From Herpomyces periplanetae (Eukaryota > Ascomycota > Laboulbeniomycetes > Herpomycetales > Herpomycetaceae), in NCBI GenBank assembly GCA_009733715.1, contig WMKJ01000088.1, positions 1 through 56,194 on the forward strand: a stretch of DNA of 56,194 bases. The letters run 5' to 3'. The notes beneath the pieces were generated by a model, which saw nothing but the letters and a program-made list of their open reading frames with translations, did not search any database and had not been told where the DNA came from. A program made the position numbers and the translations under genes. Numbering within the stretch: the first letter of the stretch is position 1; each line of letters begins with the position of its first letter. Positions 12,184-23,668 of this stretch are shown here, one piece after another.

Positions 12184-13282
12184 ATGTTTGTCCCATCACC
12201 AATACTTTTAAAGCGTACACCGGTACGATTAAAAGGGTTTCGCCGTCCTGCTATTCGAACTCTCCGCCGTGCTACAGCAAAATTACATCCATCTGCCACA
12301 GTCGACTTATATGAGGCTCCCCATTGTGAATCTACGGCGGGTCTAACGGTTCATGAAGCTTGGGAGCGTTATAGTATGCCATTATTATCGCTCCTGAAAA
12401 GTCGTGGAATAGATATACCGTTCCAAGGGGAAGGTTCAGGTGACCAATCCAAAAGCAATCCTGTTATAAGGAAAATTTGGTCGCATGAACCAAAATATGG
12501 AACTAGAAAAAAACAAATTCTTCAAGATGCAAAGCAAGATTTACCACAAGATACCCCATCCATATTGAAGCTGCTTCAGAAACGTCAAACTGGTTAGTTG
12601 GGTTGAAATGTTCATTAACACAACCATTTCGATAATACTAACTCATTTGATGCTTTTTTTACTAATATTAGGACCAATGGCTGTTCCATTCGAGGACTCG
12701 GAGCTAAGACCAGGGTATACGTATAATCCACCTAGGTACAAATTACCATCAACATTATACTGGCAACATAGTATTTGTATGTGGCGACCATCAAATCTCG
12801 CACCACTTCCCGTAACATCACAGAATGTTGGAAGATTACTACGATCATTTTTCAACCGCACTCCCAAGAATGAGCCACCAGCGTTGCCACAGCTTTCCAC
12901 AACAGATTCAAGATTCCGAACCCCTATACGTGTCTACTTATCAGACAGATCTTCATTACTTACGGACATGCCAGCTTCGTTAACAGGAAAAATATCACGT
13001 CAAGGAAATCATGAATTTTTATTACCGTGGAGAAAATTGCGTCGTTCTGCTCCGGAAATTACGTACAAACATTATGCTAACGGCACGGTGGGAATACAAG
13101 TTTTTCTGTACGATCGAAAGCTCGAATCGATGAAGCAAAAGCGAGCTAGACTGTGGCGACAGTTATCAAAAATGATAAGTCACGCCGGTTTAATCAAATC
13201 TTCTAGTAGTAACATTGACGGTAGAAGCAATGAAAACGATGAATCATTGGACGAAAAGTTTAAGGTACTCGGAGTAATTTAA
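12184..13282 (+). CDS. Unrecognised protein, probably mitochondrial
   Basis: I do not recognise this protein. Exon 1 (12184-12592) and exon 2 (12672-13282) join through a 79-nt intron (GTTAGT donor, ACTAAC branch site about 33 nt before the acceptor, TTAG acceptor) to give 339 aa. The N-terminus to about residue 35 is rich in arginine, lysine, serine and hydrophobics with no acidic residue, as in mitochondrial presequences. A central block contains GYTYNPPRYKLPSTLYWQ and MWRPSNLAP, and a later one FLLPWRKLRRSAPEITYKH. The C-terminal region is basic and then acidic-polar. There is no convincing membrane helix after the intron is removed. A fungal mitochondrial ribosomal or assembly protein is possible but unproven. 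Its 3' end converges with MET8, 134 bp away. Confidence 0.7.
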
Positions 13283-13416
13283 TTTGTTGCCACCGAAATT
13301 ATATATAGGGGCGGAGAAACAGGAGAAAAAGCGACATGCCCCATTTGAAAGTAATTTAGGCTTGAATTAATGAGGGGAAACCGGTGAAGACGTACGTTCG
13401 GGATATCACGCTTAAA

Positions 13417-14371
13417 CTAAAGGGTAGGCTGGTCCGAGTTAGAAAGCTCACTGGCAGAGATTTGACTTGAACAGTTGCGTAGTTCGAGTAAACTTGGGAT
13501 TCGATTTATATCAAAATATGACAGGAGTTTAGAGGTTTCTTCGTCGGTTATAGCACAAAGGTCATCAAAAGACCAAGTTTCACATAATCGAGACATCCTA
13601 TGTGATATTTGTTAACATGTAAAGGTTACAATTGATGAAAGAGTCCGTGAATTGTACCCACCAACTCATACGTTTTCTGGCAAAACTAGACTGTGGAACA
13701 AGGTCTCGAAGTTTACACCTAATATTCCCAACACGTCCAATAGCCATGCCAGCATTCGAAGGTAGACAATCAGCTATTCGATTGCGTACCAGATTGCTGA
13801 GTTTTGGTCCGTTACCATTAGTGCTAATCATAATTTGTAATGGACCATCACGGTAAACGCTACCAAAGTAAAAATCGCATTCCTGAGGAACATCGGCTAC
13901 GTTAACTGGGATACGATGTTCTTTGCATAAAGTATAAACTTGAGTAGAAACTATTGGATCATCCACTGCACACAAAACCATATGCATGTTTTCCAAGTCT
14001 TCGGGTTGAAATTTCCTATCTATATGATTAATTTGTTTGGCAGAAATGCGATAAGCAAGTTCATCGGAAAGGCCGTTCTTGGGGCAAACAAGGTTAACGT
14101 TTGCGTCGGAATTCAGGGCATGAAGAGTTCTGGAAGAAGCTACCTGAGAAAGAAGAATTAGTATAACGAATAATTAGTATGTGGTATATTAGAGGAGGGG
14201 GAGAGTGTTGAATGTAGTAGGATTTTGGATATGAGTATGTGTCAACGGTATAACATAAAGAAGAGTAATTTGACGGACTTCACCACCACCAATAACGAGT
14301 ACGTTACGATTTTTTAGTTGCCAGGCGATGATTAGTGAACCACCTGGTTGAACATTGGGAAATGGATTCAT
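13417..14371 (-). CDS. MET8: Siroheme synthase Met8 (precorrin-2 dehydrogenase/ferrochelatase)
   Basis: Predicted 251-aa bifunctional enzyme that oxidises precorrin-2 to sirohydrochlorin and inserts iron to form siroheme for sulfite reductase. Exons are 14371-14279, 14143-13662 and 13597-13417. Exon 1 carries VLVIGGGE and exon 2 resumes with VASSRTLHAL, which completes the Rossmann NAD-binding motif. The PVNVADVPQECDFYFGS segment holds the Asp equivalent to the catalytic Asp141 of yeast Met8, and the next strand reads LQIMISTNG. Exon 3 supplies the C-terminal helices (MSRLCETWSFDDLC). Intron 1 uses an unusual GTCCGT donor and intron 2 a GTGGGT donor; both were chosen because only they preserve frame and family alignment. 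Without the second intron the protein would run into an unrelated tail. Length is close to yeast Met8 (274 aa). Confidence 0.88.
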
Positions 14372-15682
14372 AAGGAAAGGGTTTAAGTGTAGCAGGTAGT
14401 GTGACGGTAAAAAGGCGTGAGAGACTTGGTTTTTTATGATGTTTTATGGGTACTTGGACCTTAGCGAGGAATTTGGCTTTGCGATTGTTATATCTGTAAT
14501 TATATCAGCTATAATTTTAACAGTTTCGTCGAAATGAACTAACTTCCGAATGATGTGGCTCAGGAAGATGAAAAGACGAATTTACGGCGCATTATAGCAA
14601 ACAGGATTGGATGGATAGATTGATGAAAGAGAGGAAAGGAGTGACATGGCATGGTTGTTTAACAGACTGGCTAAAAGAGCTTTACGTCACGTATACTCTA
14701 CAAGGAGTGTGATGAGGATTCTACGGCTGACTGGCTGGATTGTTTGGATATTTAATGGTGCGATAGGAGTAGAATAGAGGTGAAGAGATGTTGTACAAGG
14801 TGGGAGAAGTTTTGACTTGAGACGGCGAATTTGGAATGGATAAAAGGATGGATTTGGTATTAATAGGTGGAGTAAATTAATTGAAGAACGTTTTACTTTA
14901 TTGCATACCGTTTTCACTAGGGATGAAGGAAGAAATTTAACATAAATGAAGGAGAGTTATTGAGCAGTGTTATGCACTTAGGGATTACATGTGGGTAGTG
15001 GTGGTGATACTTCGAATTATCATAAGTAAGGAAACACAGGTAATGGCATTATGTTGTGTGTATGTGTGTGTGTAAGTAAAAGTCAGTGATACACCGGCAA
15101 ATGTTAAAAGAGTGAAACAGGATAAGAATGACGTGATGTTCAAGTATTGCAGAGAGTATGAATATGCGCAATAATGAAGGTGACAATGTATGTTTATGAG
15201 CCAGCCGAGGTTGGAGAGATTTTAAAGATGGAATAAAGTATCGAGATGAGCATAGCTAAGTGTTACAACATTGATGGTACAAATTGATGATTGTTATGGA
15301 TATCTGGGGATAAGAAGCAATTGGTGGGACGTGGAGTTGATTGGAGAATGAATGCTACGCCAATCGAGAAACGAGTGAAAGAGTTTGATTAAGAATGAAC
15401 AAAATGAAGAGCTAACTAAGTTTATCTACATGATAAATTTGAGAATTGGTAGATATTGACGAGAAAAAAACAATGATTGGGACGATAATCGTTATCATGA
15501 AAAATAAAACTTTGGCGTTACACCAACATTAATTAACAGCTAGGTGAGTAGATGGGAGGGTGAAAGTATGCTCTTCTCCGGTGTGATGTGGTTTACATTG
15601 CAGTGCGATGCACTACATTGTGCTTTGTTGCATTGTACCATGATAAATTGTTTCAGGTCAAGTCGATGGCTTTAATTAGACT
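14372..15682. other. Intergenic, purine-rich
   Basis: Upstream region of MET8 and downstream region of the next minus-strand gene. It is purine-rich on the plus strand with a short TG-repeat at about 15054-15074. No conserved coding segment was found in either strand. Confidence 0.4.
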
Positions 15683-16699
15683 TTAGAGGCGATTGTGAGG
15701 ACGAATGTGACGGCGGGAGTGACGAATGCGTTTGGGTGGTTTAACCTTGGACGAGGGGGGTTTGGAGGAGACTTTTCGATTAACCATTTTAACGGGTTTA
15801 GGGGAAATATTTTCACTTTTAACCATATTTTTAGGTGGCTTCGTAACGCTAATTTTAACAGGCATATAAGTTGTCATAAGCATACCGCTACCTAAAAGTA
15901 AAGGATATCAACGGATTAGCCATTTAGTGTATACAAGAAATATTCCAAGGCATTTGTTTAAGGTAGAATGAAGGTCAGAGGAAAAAGAGTGGATTCGTAA
16001 CTTACCGTCATGCCAACGAATTACCCAACTATCCTCAGGAGCACCTAAATCTAGGGGTGCGGGAGCTGCATACCATTTATCGGAGAATACTTTGCCCCGT
16101 GCATTAAGACTTTCGAGTTCAGATTTTGGTAAAGAGTAGGCGAGGAATTTTTGTTTTTCAAGTTTCCAACGGTTATATCGCACAACATTTTCCTCACCAA
16201 GACTGGCAATTGATAATGACATGTCATTACCTTTGGTAGCGTTGACCTCTTGAAGGCTGTATAGCCCGGGATTTCTTTTTGCGCCGACTAGTGCCAGGAC
16301 TTTTTCACCTTTTGCTTGAGGAGCAGAAGTAAACAGAACCGTGGTAGAAGTATTGGTTAATAGGGATATATCGATACCATTTTTCAAGGGGTCATTATTG
16401 ACATTAGATTCGGCAATGAAGGCCTTGGGATAGATGCCGATGGTATTATTGAAGATGGCAAGGGATGCATTTTCGAAGAGAGGGTTTTCACTGTAAAGAT
16501 AAAGGATGGTTAGTGGGGAAATGAAGTCAGGGTTGGTTTAGGGAAGAGGGAAAGAGAGGAAATGGGTGAATACGTACGATTCTAAACGAAGTTGGTAAGG
16601 TTTGATTTTTGGGGGTCGAAGTGAAGCAGCTAATGTTGAAGGTGTAGCAAAGATTGAAGCTGCTGATACTAAAGCCAGGTAAAACGAGCAAGAAGGCAT
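15683..16699 (-). CDS. Unrecognised secretory-pathway protein with basic tail
   Basis: I do not recognise the family. Three exons (16699-16578, 16490-16006, 15891-15683) give 271 aa; donors are GTACGT and GTAAGT and acceptors TTACAG and TTTTAG. Residues 1-25 form a typical signal peptide: a hydrophobic core (FYLALVSAASIF) followed by small residues and a likely cut after STLAA. At least four N-glycosylation sequons lie in the middle domain (NAS, NNT, NTS, NAT). That domain looks like a beta-rich lumenal fold with SWVIRWHDG near its end. The last exon encodes a strongly basic, proline-rich tail rich in KPP and ending in RRHIRPHNRL. No strong second membrane helix and no HDEL-type signal are present, so it could be lumenal or secreted. 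Confidence 0.75.
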
Positions 16700-18032
16700 A
16701 ATGAATGTTAAAGAAAGATGAAGAGAGTATAGTATAGGTTTACAGGCAGTATGACGATGATAACAAGTGTAAGGTTTAGGTAGTGAGTAGTTTACAATAA
16801 GTCTAAAGGGAAAAAGAGCGAATTGGGCGTAGATGATGGGAAGAAGAGAAGGAAGATTGATGAAAACGTGAGGTGAATGGCTGAGTATAAATACTTTTAC
16901 CCTGTAACTGATGGATGAGAGGAAAAGTAGGTATTAGGCACTAGGCGCAGGAGTGGGAATGGGAGTAGGGGTAGAAAAAAGCGTGGATGAGGACGTGGAC
17001 GTGGATGTAGGAGTGGAAGTAGGAGTAGGAAATAGAATGGGGATGATAAAGAAGTTTGATGGTATAGAGAAAATGAGGAGGGAGGTGATGATTGGGCAAG
17101 TAGGGGAATAAGAACTTAAGAATTCCTGGAGAGTGGTATGAGTAGAGGAGGACAAGGACAGCGATGGCGATGGCGATGGCGATAGTTACAAGAACAAGAA
17201 GAAATGAATGCAAACTGCAAACGCAAATGAAAAATCGACTTCGACAACAACAAAATGCGAGCCAAAATCCCGTGAACCGGGGCAACGTTGTGTATAAATG
17301 CAGAAGGTGCACTCCAACCTGAAGCATGCACGCAGCTTCCCAAAGCAGCGGCGTTGAATTCTGCTACAAGCACCTGCCTGGAGAGGTGTTGGTTTACCCG
17401 TCGCTCTTTCCGCTAGTGTTGCACAGTGTGGTTCGCACCTGCTTTGCGCATTCTTCGAGCGGCCTCCACGCCTACCGTAATCGTTACCCTTTCCCCAATT
17501 CGGCATTTTCTTTCTTATTTTTGCACTTTTTCTTTATTTTTTCCTTTCATTCTTTTTCCTCTTCTTTACTTTACCACTCCTCACCTCTCTTCCTCCAATT
17601 CTCCTCCGTTCTCCGCCAATTTCCTCGAATTTCCCCCCTCATCTATCCTCTATTTCTCGGTTCACTTTATCATTCCTCCATCCTACCCAGTATATCCTCT
17701 CTCTGTATTACTTTTAATTCCCTTTCTAAACAATCTATCCGGATTTCTTGTGTATTCCTCAATTCTTTTACTTCTTTATTATCTATCAGTCGCCTCATCT
17801 CGTCACTCTTGTACCATCTGATCTAGTTTACCTTTACATCCTTTCTGTACATGGCTTGTCATTCCCAATATTCTCATATCAATACACTCATAATTACATC
17901 TCTTGTATAGACTAATCATTCCACCTTGCCATCAATTATCTATCGTATATCCTTACCATTTTCTACTCATTCCCGTAATGTCACCCTTCTCAATTCACAC
18001 TAAACTCTATCCTCTTATACACATCGATCATT
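16700..18032. promoter_or_regulatory. Divergent promoter region of secreted-protein gene and TERT
   Basis: 1.3 kb between two divergent genes. From about 16940 to 17036 the plus strand has an imperfect minisatellite of GGAGTNGG/GGACGTGG-like units; 17161-17183 is a short GCGATG tandem. From about 17470 to 18030 the plus strand is strongly C/T-rich, ending just before the TERT start. Pyrimidine-rich tracts on the coding strand are common upstream of fungal starts. The apparent frames across this tract (about 17326-17826) are biased-composition artefacts. Confidence 0.5.
16945..17036. repeat. Imperfect G-rich minisatellite
   Basis: Short units such as GGAGTAGG, GGAATGGGAG and GGACGTGG recur with substitutions across about 90 bases. 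The plus strand has closely spaced GG and GGG runs, so G-quadruplex formation is conceivable. It lies in the promoter region between the secreted-protein gene and TERT. Confidence 0.5.
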
Positions 18033-21000
18033 ATGACACACCAAAAACGTGAACGTTCTTCAAGTCAATGTATTACTCTACCTCCACCAAACGCTAAACG
18101 CGTTAATCTCGGGCACACCGAGTGCAACAATCCTATCCCAAAGTGTATCCGTCCCCTCATTGAGAATTACTTTGCAAATGTAATGTCCTTACGACATTTT
18201 CTTCTATCGAAACTCTTTTCACACTCATCAAAGAAACGTTACCGACGCCTGAAAAAGCTTACAATCCAAACATCGTCCACATCCGGTTTGGTAAACTTAC
18301 TCGATACAACACTCGTCGCTTTCACCAATTCCCCTCAAGTTTCACATACATGGGACCACGAATTTTCCTCGTTTGTCGAACTTTACGCAAAAGCCATTAA
18401 GCTTAATTCAGCTCAAATTGTCCCCTACGATTACTTTCGCGTGTTAAGCTTTGCTATTTGGTATAGTCTGGGACGGGATGATCGTGGCTTTTCTTCATCT
18501 AATTTGTTAACATACGGATTTAAGCGTAGCTCTAGAGAATCTACTTCCTTAGCAGTCCCTCACGAAAATCTTATCGTTCCCGGATTCGTTTACAAACATT
18601 TTTCTCAATCACTACACTACTTATGTCAACCTGTATGGGCAAATCTATACTACTTACTCGGTTACGAAGCAACCAACATTCTTGCTGATCTTTTCCTAAA
18701 TACCACAATATTTGGCCCACTTTCTCCCGGTTCGAGTATTTATCGTCAATTAACGGGTAACCAAATCTTTAAATTACCCGCTCTAGATTCTCCCCCTAAT
18801 GAAAATTCCCTACCATTACGCTCTACTGTATGGAGAAAATCAAGTGAAATTTGGTTTGCTCGACGCAGAATGCTATATTCATCCCCCAATTTATCCCAAG
18901 CCGGTGCCATTAAGTTTGGTCTTTCATCAAAGCACATACTAAACAAAGTGCCCTTTTTATGTGGTAGTGATGATAATGAATCAATTGGCAAAATCTTACT
19001 GCAACATATTTTTCCCCGTGAATACAAATTCCATAGTATATTTTCATCCTCCCGAAAGAACGCCATGACAACAAACATGGAAAGCATTTCCAAGTCTACT
19101 AATCCAAACTCAATTCAAATTCCTATTAAAATACCAAAACGATTATTTTCCAAAGCCAAAATATTAGTGATGAGGTTTTATAAAAATCATCAAAAATGCT
19201 CATATTACGAACTATTACAGTACTATTGTCCTGCACAAAAGTTTAACAAAGCCTTGGAAAATAGTACCGTCAGTCATACTGAACAAAATTTTCACTCCTT
19301 TACTACACCTCCCAATCAAGTTTATGCACTCTTAAAAGCAATCGTACGTCGAGTCATCCCACTAGAGTTTTGGGGTGACCAAGATGATGGGACTAATCTC
19401 AGGCACGTTCTACTATGGATTAAGCACTTTGTACATATGCGTAAAAATGAAACTATTACCCTTCATTGTCTAGTTGAACGTTTAAAGTTATCTCACATGA
19501 CATGGGCTGGATTGGGAACTTTTAGTGTGGGTTCTAAAATGTGTTATACAGACTTTAACAAACGGAAACAATTAGTTGATGAATTTATCTACTTTTTTTT
19601 TGAATGGTTTATCCTATCCCTCATTAAGAGTCACTTTTACGTTACAGAGTCAGCAATTCATAAAAATGCCTTGGTTTACTTTCGTCATGATGTTTGGAGG
19701 GAACTTACTCGGCCCGTTTTACGAGAATTAAAGTTAAATCAGTTTGAACGGTTAACTAAACGACAAGCTAAACGTTTATTGTGCCAACACACATTGAAGG
19801 GTATTTGCGCAGTAAGGTTAATACCACGAAACCAGGGTGCCCGGCCTATTCTCAATTTAGCTCAACGACGAAAAAATCTCCCAAATTTGTCCACTCCATC
19901 TCTTAGTATTAACGATCAATTGAAGCCTATTTCATGTATACTGGAATATGAAAAGAGGAGATCATCACAAAATGATATATTTTATTCCATGAGTTCTATG
20001 GAGCAAATATGTAAACGTTTAATACAATTTCGTCAGAGTTTAACCAATGATATAATGGGATGTAAGATGAATAGAAGACGGTTATATTTTGGAAAAGTTG
20101 ACGTTGAATCTTGCTTTGATAGTATACCTTTGCAAAAGTTATTTGAAACGGTAAACATGCTTTTACGAGAAAATGAGTATACCATAGCGAATAATGTTGA
20201 ATTAAGACCAATCAGCCGAAGGATGAGGTTTACAGGGTCTAGAAACAGTGAACGGATAAGTTATCGAAAGGTATTTCAATATGAGTGTTTGACAAAACGG
20301 ATGAAGGAAACATGGGGGAAATCTGCAACCATGAATACATCTTATAGACAAGAAGAAGATTCAAGGACGACTATGAACCCTGGAGCATGGAAAATAAAGG
20401 TTCAGGGTAAATGGATGCAAGTTATGGCGAGAAATAATGTCATTAAAATACTACGAGAGCATATTATGGAAAATATTGTCCGGATAAATGGGGAATATTA
20501 TCGACAAAAACGAGGAATTGCCCAGGGATCGACACTTTCGTCCCAATTATGTGATATACTTTATATGGAATTCGAAAGGCAAAGATTAAAATTTCTCGAA
20601 ATACCAAGTCAACAATCCCAATGTCTTTTAATGAGATATGTTGATGATTTTTTGTTAATTAGTACGAAAAAGGACTTGGTCGAACGATTTCTACAAGTTA
20701 TGATGAAGGGCGATATTAATTATGGCATTAAAGTCAAGATTAACAAAACTCGAACAAATTATTCAAGTAAAGTTTTAAAAGTTATCAGGAATCCCAGTTT
20801 TTCATATTTCTCAAATCTTCGATTCTTTGAGTACTGCGGTTTAATGATAAATACTGGGAATTTAGATGTATACCGACACCTTTTCATTCATGCGAAATCT
20901 TCCAGTTACCAAGATGATGTTAATGCTTTAACCGTTGAATATTCACGCAATCCCGGTCGAATAATGGCTCATCGTATGATGAATTGTTTCAATTTACTTT

Positions 21001-21464
21001 TACCTCGTATCTTTCTTTGTCGGCGAATAAATAATCGTTTGACGATTTTACGCAATATTTTCGGCACTTTTATCGTAATGGCAAGAAGATTATACGCTTA
21101 TATCAAGTGTATAAGACAATGTCAAAATTTGGAAAAATTCTGGTATTTAACCAAGAGAATTATCAATGAAATGATCCATCGATCCATTATAATGATAATT
21201 TCTTCTCACGATATCGAAAATTCATCATCTAAAAGTAGATGTCGTTACCCTTCACTAGATATTCGACGCAAACATATCGAATGGTTAGCTTATACGGCAT
21301 TTATCACTTGTTATGACACTTTACGTATCCGAGGTAATTGGGGAAAACTGATTATTGAATTAACAAGATCTGATTACATGCGTGAAGCACAAACTTCAGC
21401 TTGGATGAAACTTACAGCATGCGAAAAGGAAATGTTAAAATGTCATGTAGCCTGTTCCGTTTGA
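18033..21464 (+). CDS. TERT: Telomerase reverse transcriptase catalytic subunit
   Basis: A single uninterrupted frame of 1143 aa. All RT-domain motifs are recognisable: telomerase-specific motif T (FYVTESAIHK, about residue 535), motif 1 (CAVRLIPRNQGARPI, about 593), motif A (KVDVESCFDSI, with the first catalytic Asp at about 690), motif B (RGIAQGSTLSSQLCD, about 826), motif C (RYVDDFLLIS, about 868-876, carrying the two other catalytic Asp), motif D (KVKINKTRTNY) and motif E (FEYCGLMINT, about 933). About 135 residues separate motifs A and B, consistent with the telomerase insertion in fingers. The N-terminal 500 residues should hold TEN and RNA-binding parts but are poorly conserved by eye. 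A C-terminal thumb extension of about 200 residues follows motif E. It extends telomeres by copying an RNA template. It converges with DAHP synthase, stops 63 bp apart. Confidence 0.95.
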   Translation: MTHQKRERSSSQCITLPPPNAKRVNLGHTECNNPIPKCIRPLIENYFANVMSLRHFLLSKLFSHSSKKRYRRLKKLTIQTSSTSGLVNLLDTTLVAFTNSPQVSHTWDHEFSSFVELYAKAIKLNSAQIVPYDYFRVLSFAIWYSLGRDDRGFSSSNLLTYGFKRSSRESTSLAVPHENLIVPGFVYKHFSQSLHYLCQPVWANLYYLLGYEATNILADLFLNTTIFGPLSPGSSIYRQLTGNQIFKLPALDSPPNENSLPLRSTVWRKSSEIWFARRRMLYSSPNLSQAGAIKFGLSSKHILNKVPFLCGSDDNESIGKILLQHIFPREYKFHSIFSSSRKNAMTTNMESISKSTNPNSIQIPIKIPKRLFSKAKILVMRFYKNHQKCSYYELLQYYCPAQKFNKALENSTVSHTEQNFHSFTTPPNQVYALLKAIVRRVIPLEFWGDQDDGTNLRHVLLWIKHFVHMRKNETITLHCLVERLKLSHMTWAGLGTFSVGSKMCYTDFNKRKQLVDEFIYFFFEWFILSLIKSHFYVTESAIHKNALVYFRHDVWRELTRPVLRELKLNQFERLTKRQAKRLLCQHTLKGICAVRLIPRNQGARPILNLAQRRKNLPNLSTPSLSINDQLKPISCILEYEKRRSSQNDIFYSMSSMEQICKRLIQFRQSLTNDIMGCKMNRRRLYFGKVDVESCFDSIPLQKLFETVNMLLRENEYTIANNVELRPISRRMRFTGSRNSERISYRKVFQYECLTKRMKETWGKSATMNTSYRQEEDSRTTMNPGAWKIKVQGKWMQVMARNNVIKILREHIMENIVRINGEYYRQKRGIAQGSTLSSQLCDILYMEFERQRLKFLEIPSQQSQCLLMRYVDDFLLISTKKDLVERFLQVMMKGDINYGIKVKINKTRTNYSSKVLKVIRNPSFSYFSNLRFFEYCGLMINTGNLDVYRHLFIHAKSSSYQDDVNALTVEYSRNPGRIMAHRMMNCFNLLLPRIFLCRRINNRLTILRNIFGTFIVMARRLYAYIKCIRQCQNLEKFWYLTKRIINEMIHRSIIMIISSHDIENSSSKSRCRYPSLDIRRKHIEWLAYTAFITCYDTLRIRGNWGKLIIELTRSDYMREAQTSAWMKLTACEKEMLKCHVACSV

Positions 21465-21527
21465 TATGACCTTTGTTTTTTGGAATATGATGGTGGTATT
21501 CATGTACAGTACATTTGGCTGGATAAA

Positions 21528-22935
<1,408 letters not shown>

Positions 22936-23296
22936 ACTGCTAATATATAAATCATCAAACAAAGAACTTCCCCTACGATTAACTTGAAAAGTAGAGAGAA
23001 ACTCAAATGTAGCAATGAAAATATCGCTAAAGCGTCCAAAAATTTATTTTCGTCGCCAAAGTTTCCCCTTCCGGCACCCCAAAAATTACCGAATTTGGAT
23101 AAGTCACGTGTACTTAGTCATCGAAGGAAGAAGAATGATCCGGCTCGAGGGTTTGTCGGACAAGAGACGCGTCGATCACGTTTAATCGTACTTGAATCTG
23201 ACAGTTTATTCATTACATTTTCCCTTGAAAAACTAATTAATTTGTCGATAAGTGCAAGTGTAGACGTGCTAATCATTCGGAAGATTAAAGGGGAGC
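22936..23296. promoter_or_regulatory. Divergent promoter with CACGTG
   Basis: Spacer between the DAHP synthase start and the divergent VIM-protein start. It holds GTCACGTG with the core palindrome at 23105-23110. A plus-strand frame through it (22984-23415) overlaps the VIM gene in another frame and has no recognisable features, so I treat the stretch as regulatory. Confidence 0.5.
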
Positions 23297-23668
23297 ATGG
23301 GAAATTCGTGCAGTTGCATACGTTTGAGGAAGCGTGCGGGATTTTCGGGTACAGGAAATGTATTAGGAAGTGGATCGCAGTCCGAAGAGTCTGTTACTGT
23401 GAAGGATGGAAATAAGGTTAGGGAACATCTTGAAAGAAGTGGAGAAGGGGAAGGATCTGACAGATCAGGGATACGTGAGGCTGCGGCACGAGCTGCTGAG
23501 CTGAGAGCCGCTCGTAATGGGAAGCGGAAAGGTTTTCCAGATAAACTGGAACGTCAGTTGCAAGCACAACGTCGCGCTACTCAATCTGAGCTATTGCAAC
23601 AAATCAGTCGTGAAAATGTTCAAGCCAGAAACGCTGACCAAGCTACTGTAGCGAGACGCTGGCAATAG
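23297..23668 (+). CDS. Small acylated VIM-motif protein, SVIP-like
   Basis: 123-aa protein. It starts MGNSCSCI: Gly2 with Ser6 is a typical N-myristoylation site, and Cys5 and Cys7 are candidate palmitoylation sites, so it should be membrane-tethered. Residues 58-68 or so read IREAAARAAELR, an exact fit to the VCP-interacting motif R-x5-AA-x2-R, which binds the N domain of p97/Cdc48. The rest is a charged alanine-rich helix followed by GFPDKLERQLQAQ. This is the architecture of animal SVIP (acylated N-terminus plus VIM in a small protein), which restrains p97-dependent ER-associated degradation. Family and binding are inferred from motifs only. A possible AATAAA poly(A) signal is at 23929-23934. 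The plus-strand frame that begins at 22984 overlaps its first 40 codons and is rejected. Confidence 0.72.
   Translation: MGNSCSCIRLRKRAGFSGTGNVLGSGSQSEESVTVKDGNKVREHLERSGEGEGSDRSGIREAAARAAELRAARNGKRKGFPDKLERQLQAQRRATQSELLQQISRENVQARNADQATVARRWQ

Noticed and set aside
16934-17506. Several minus-strand frames rich in Pro, Thr, Ser or Cys, Phe
   Set aside because: Products of the minisatellite and tandem repeats; no conserved feature.
17326-17826. 166- and 131-codon frames rich in Phe, Ser and Leu
   Set aside because: They arise from a C/T-rich tract; translations are low-complexity and overlap each other in two frames.
20090-20900. TERT reverse-transcriptase motifs as a retroelement
   Set aside because: Motif T, the long motif A-B insertion and the YCGL motif E identify telomerase; there is no endonuclease or gag-like part.
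22984-23415. 143-codon plus-strand frame overlapping the VIM-protein gene
   Set aside because: It has no recognisable motif, runs through the divergent promoter and overlaps the better-supported MGNSCSC frame.
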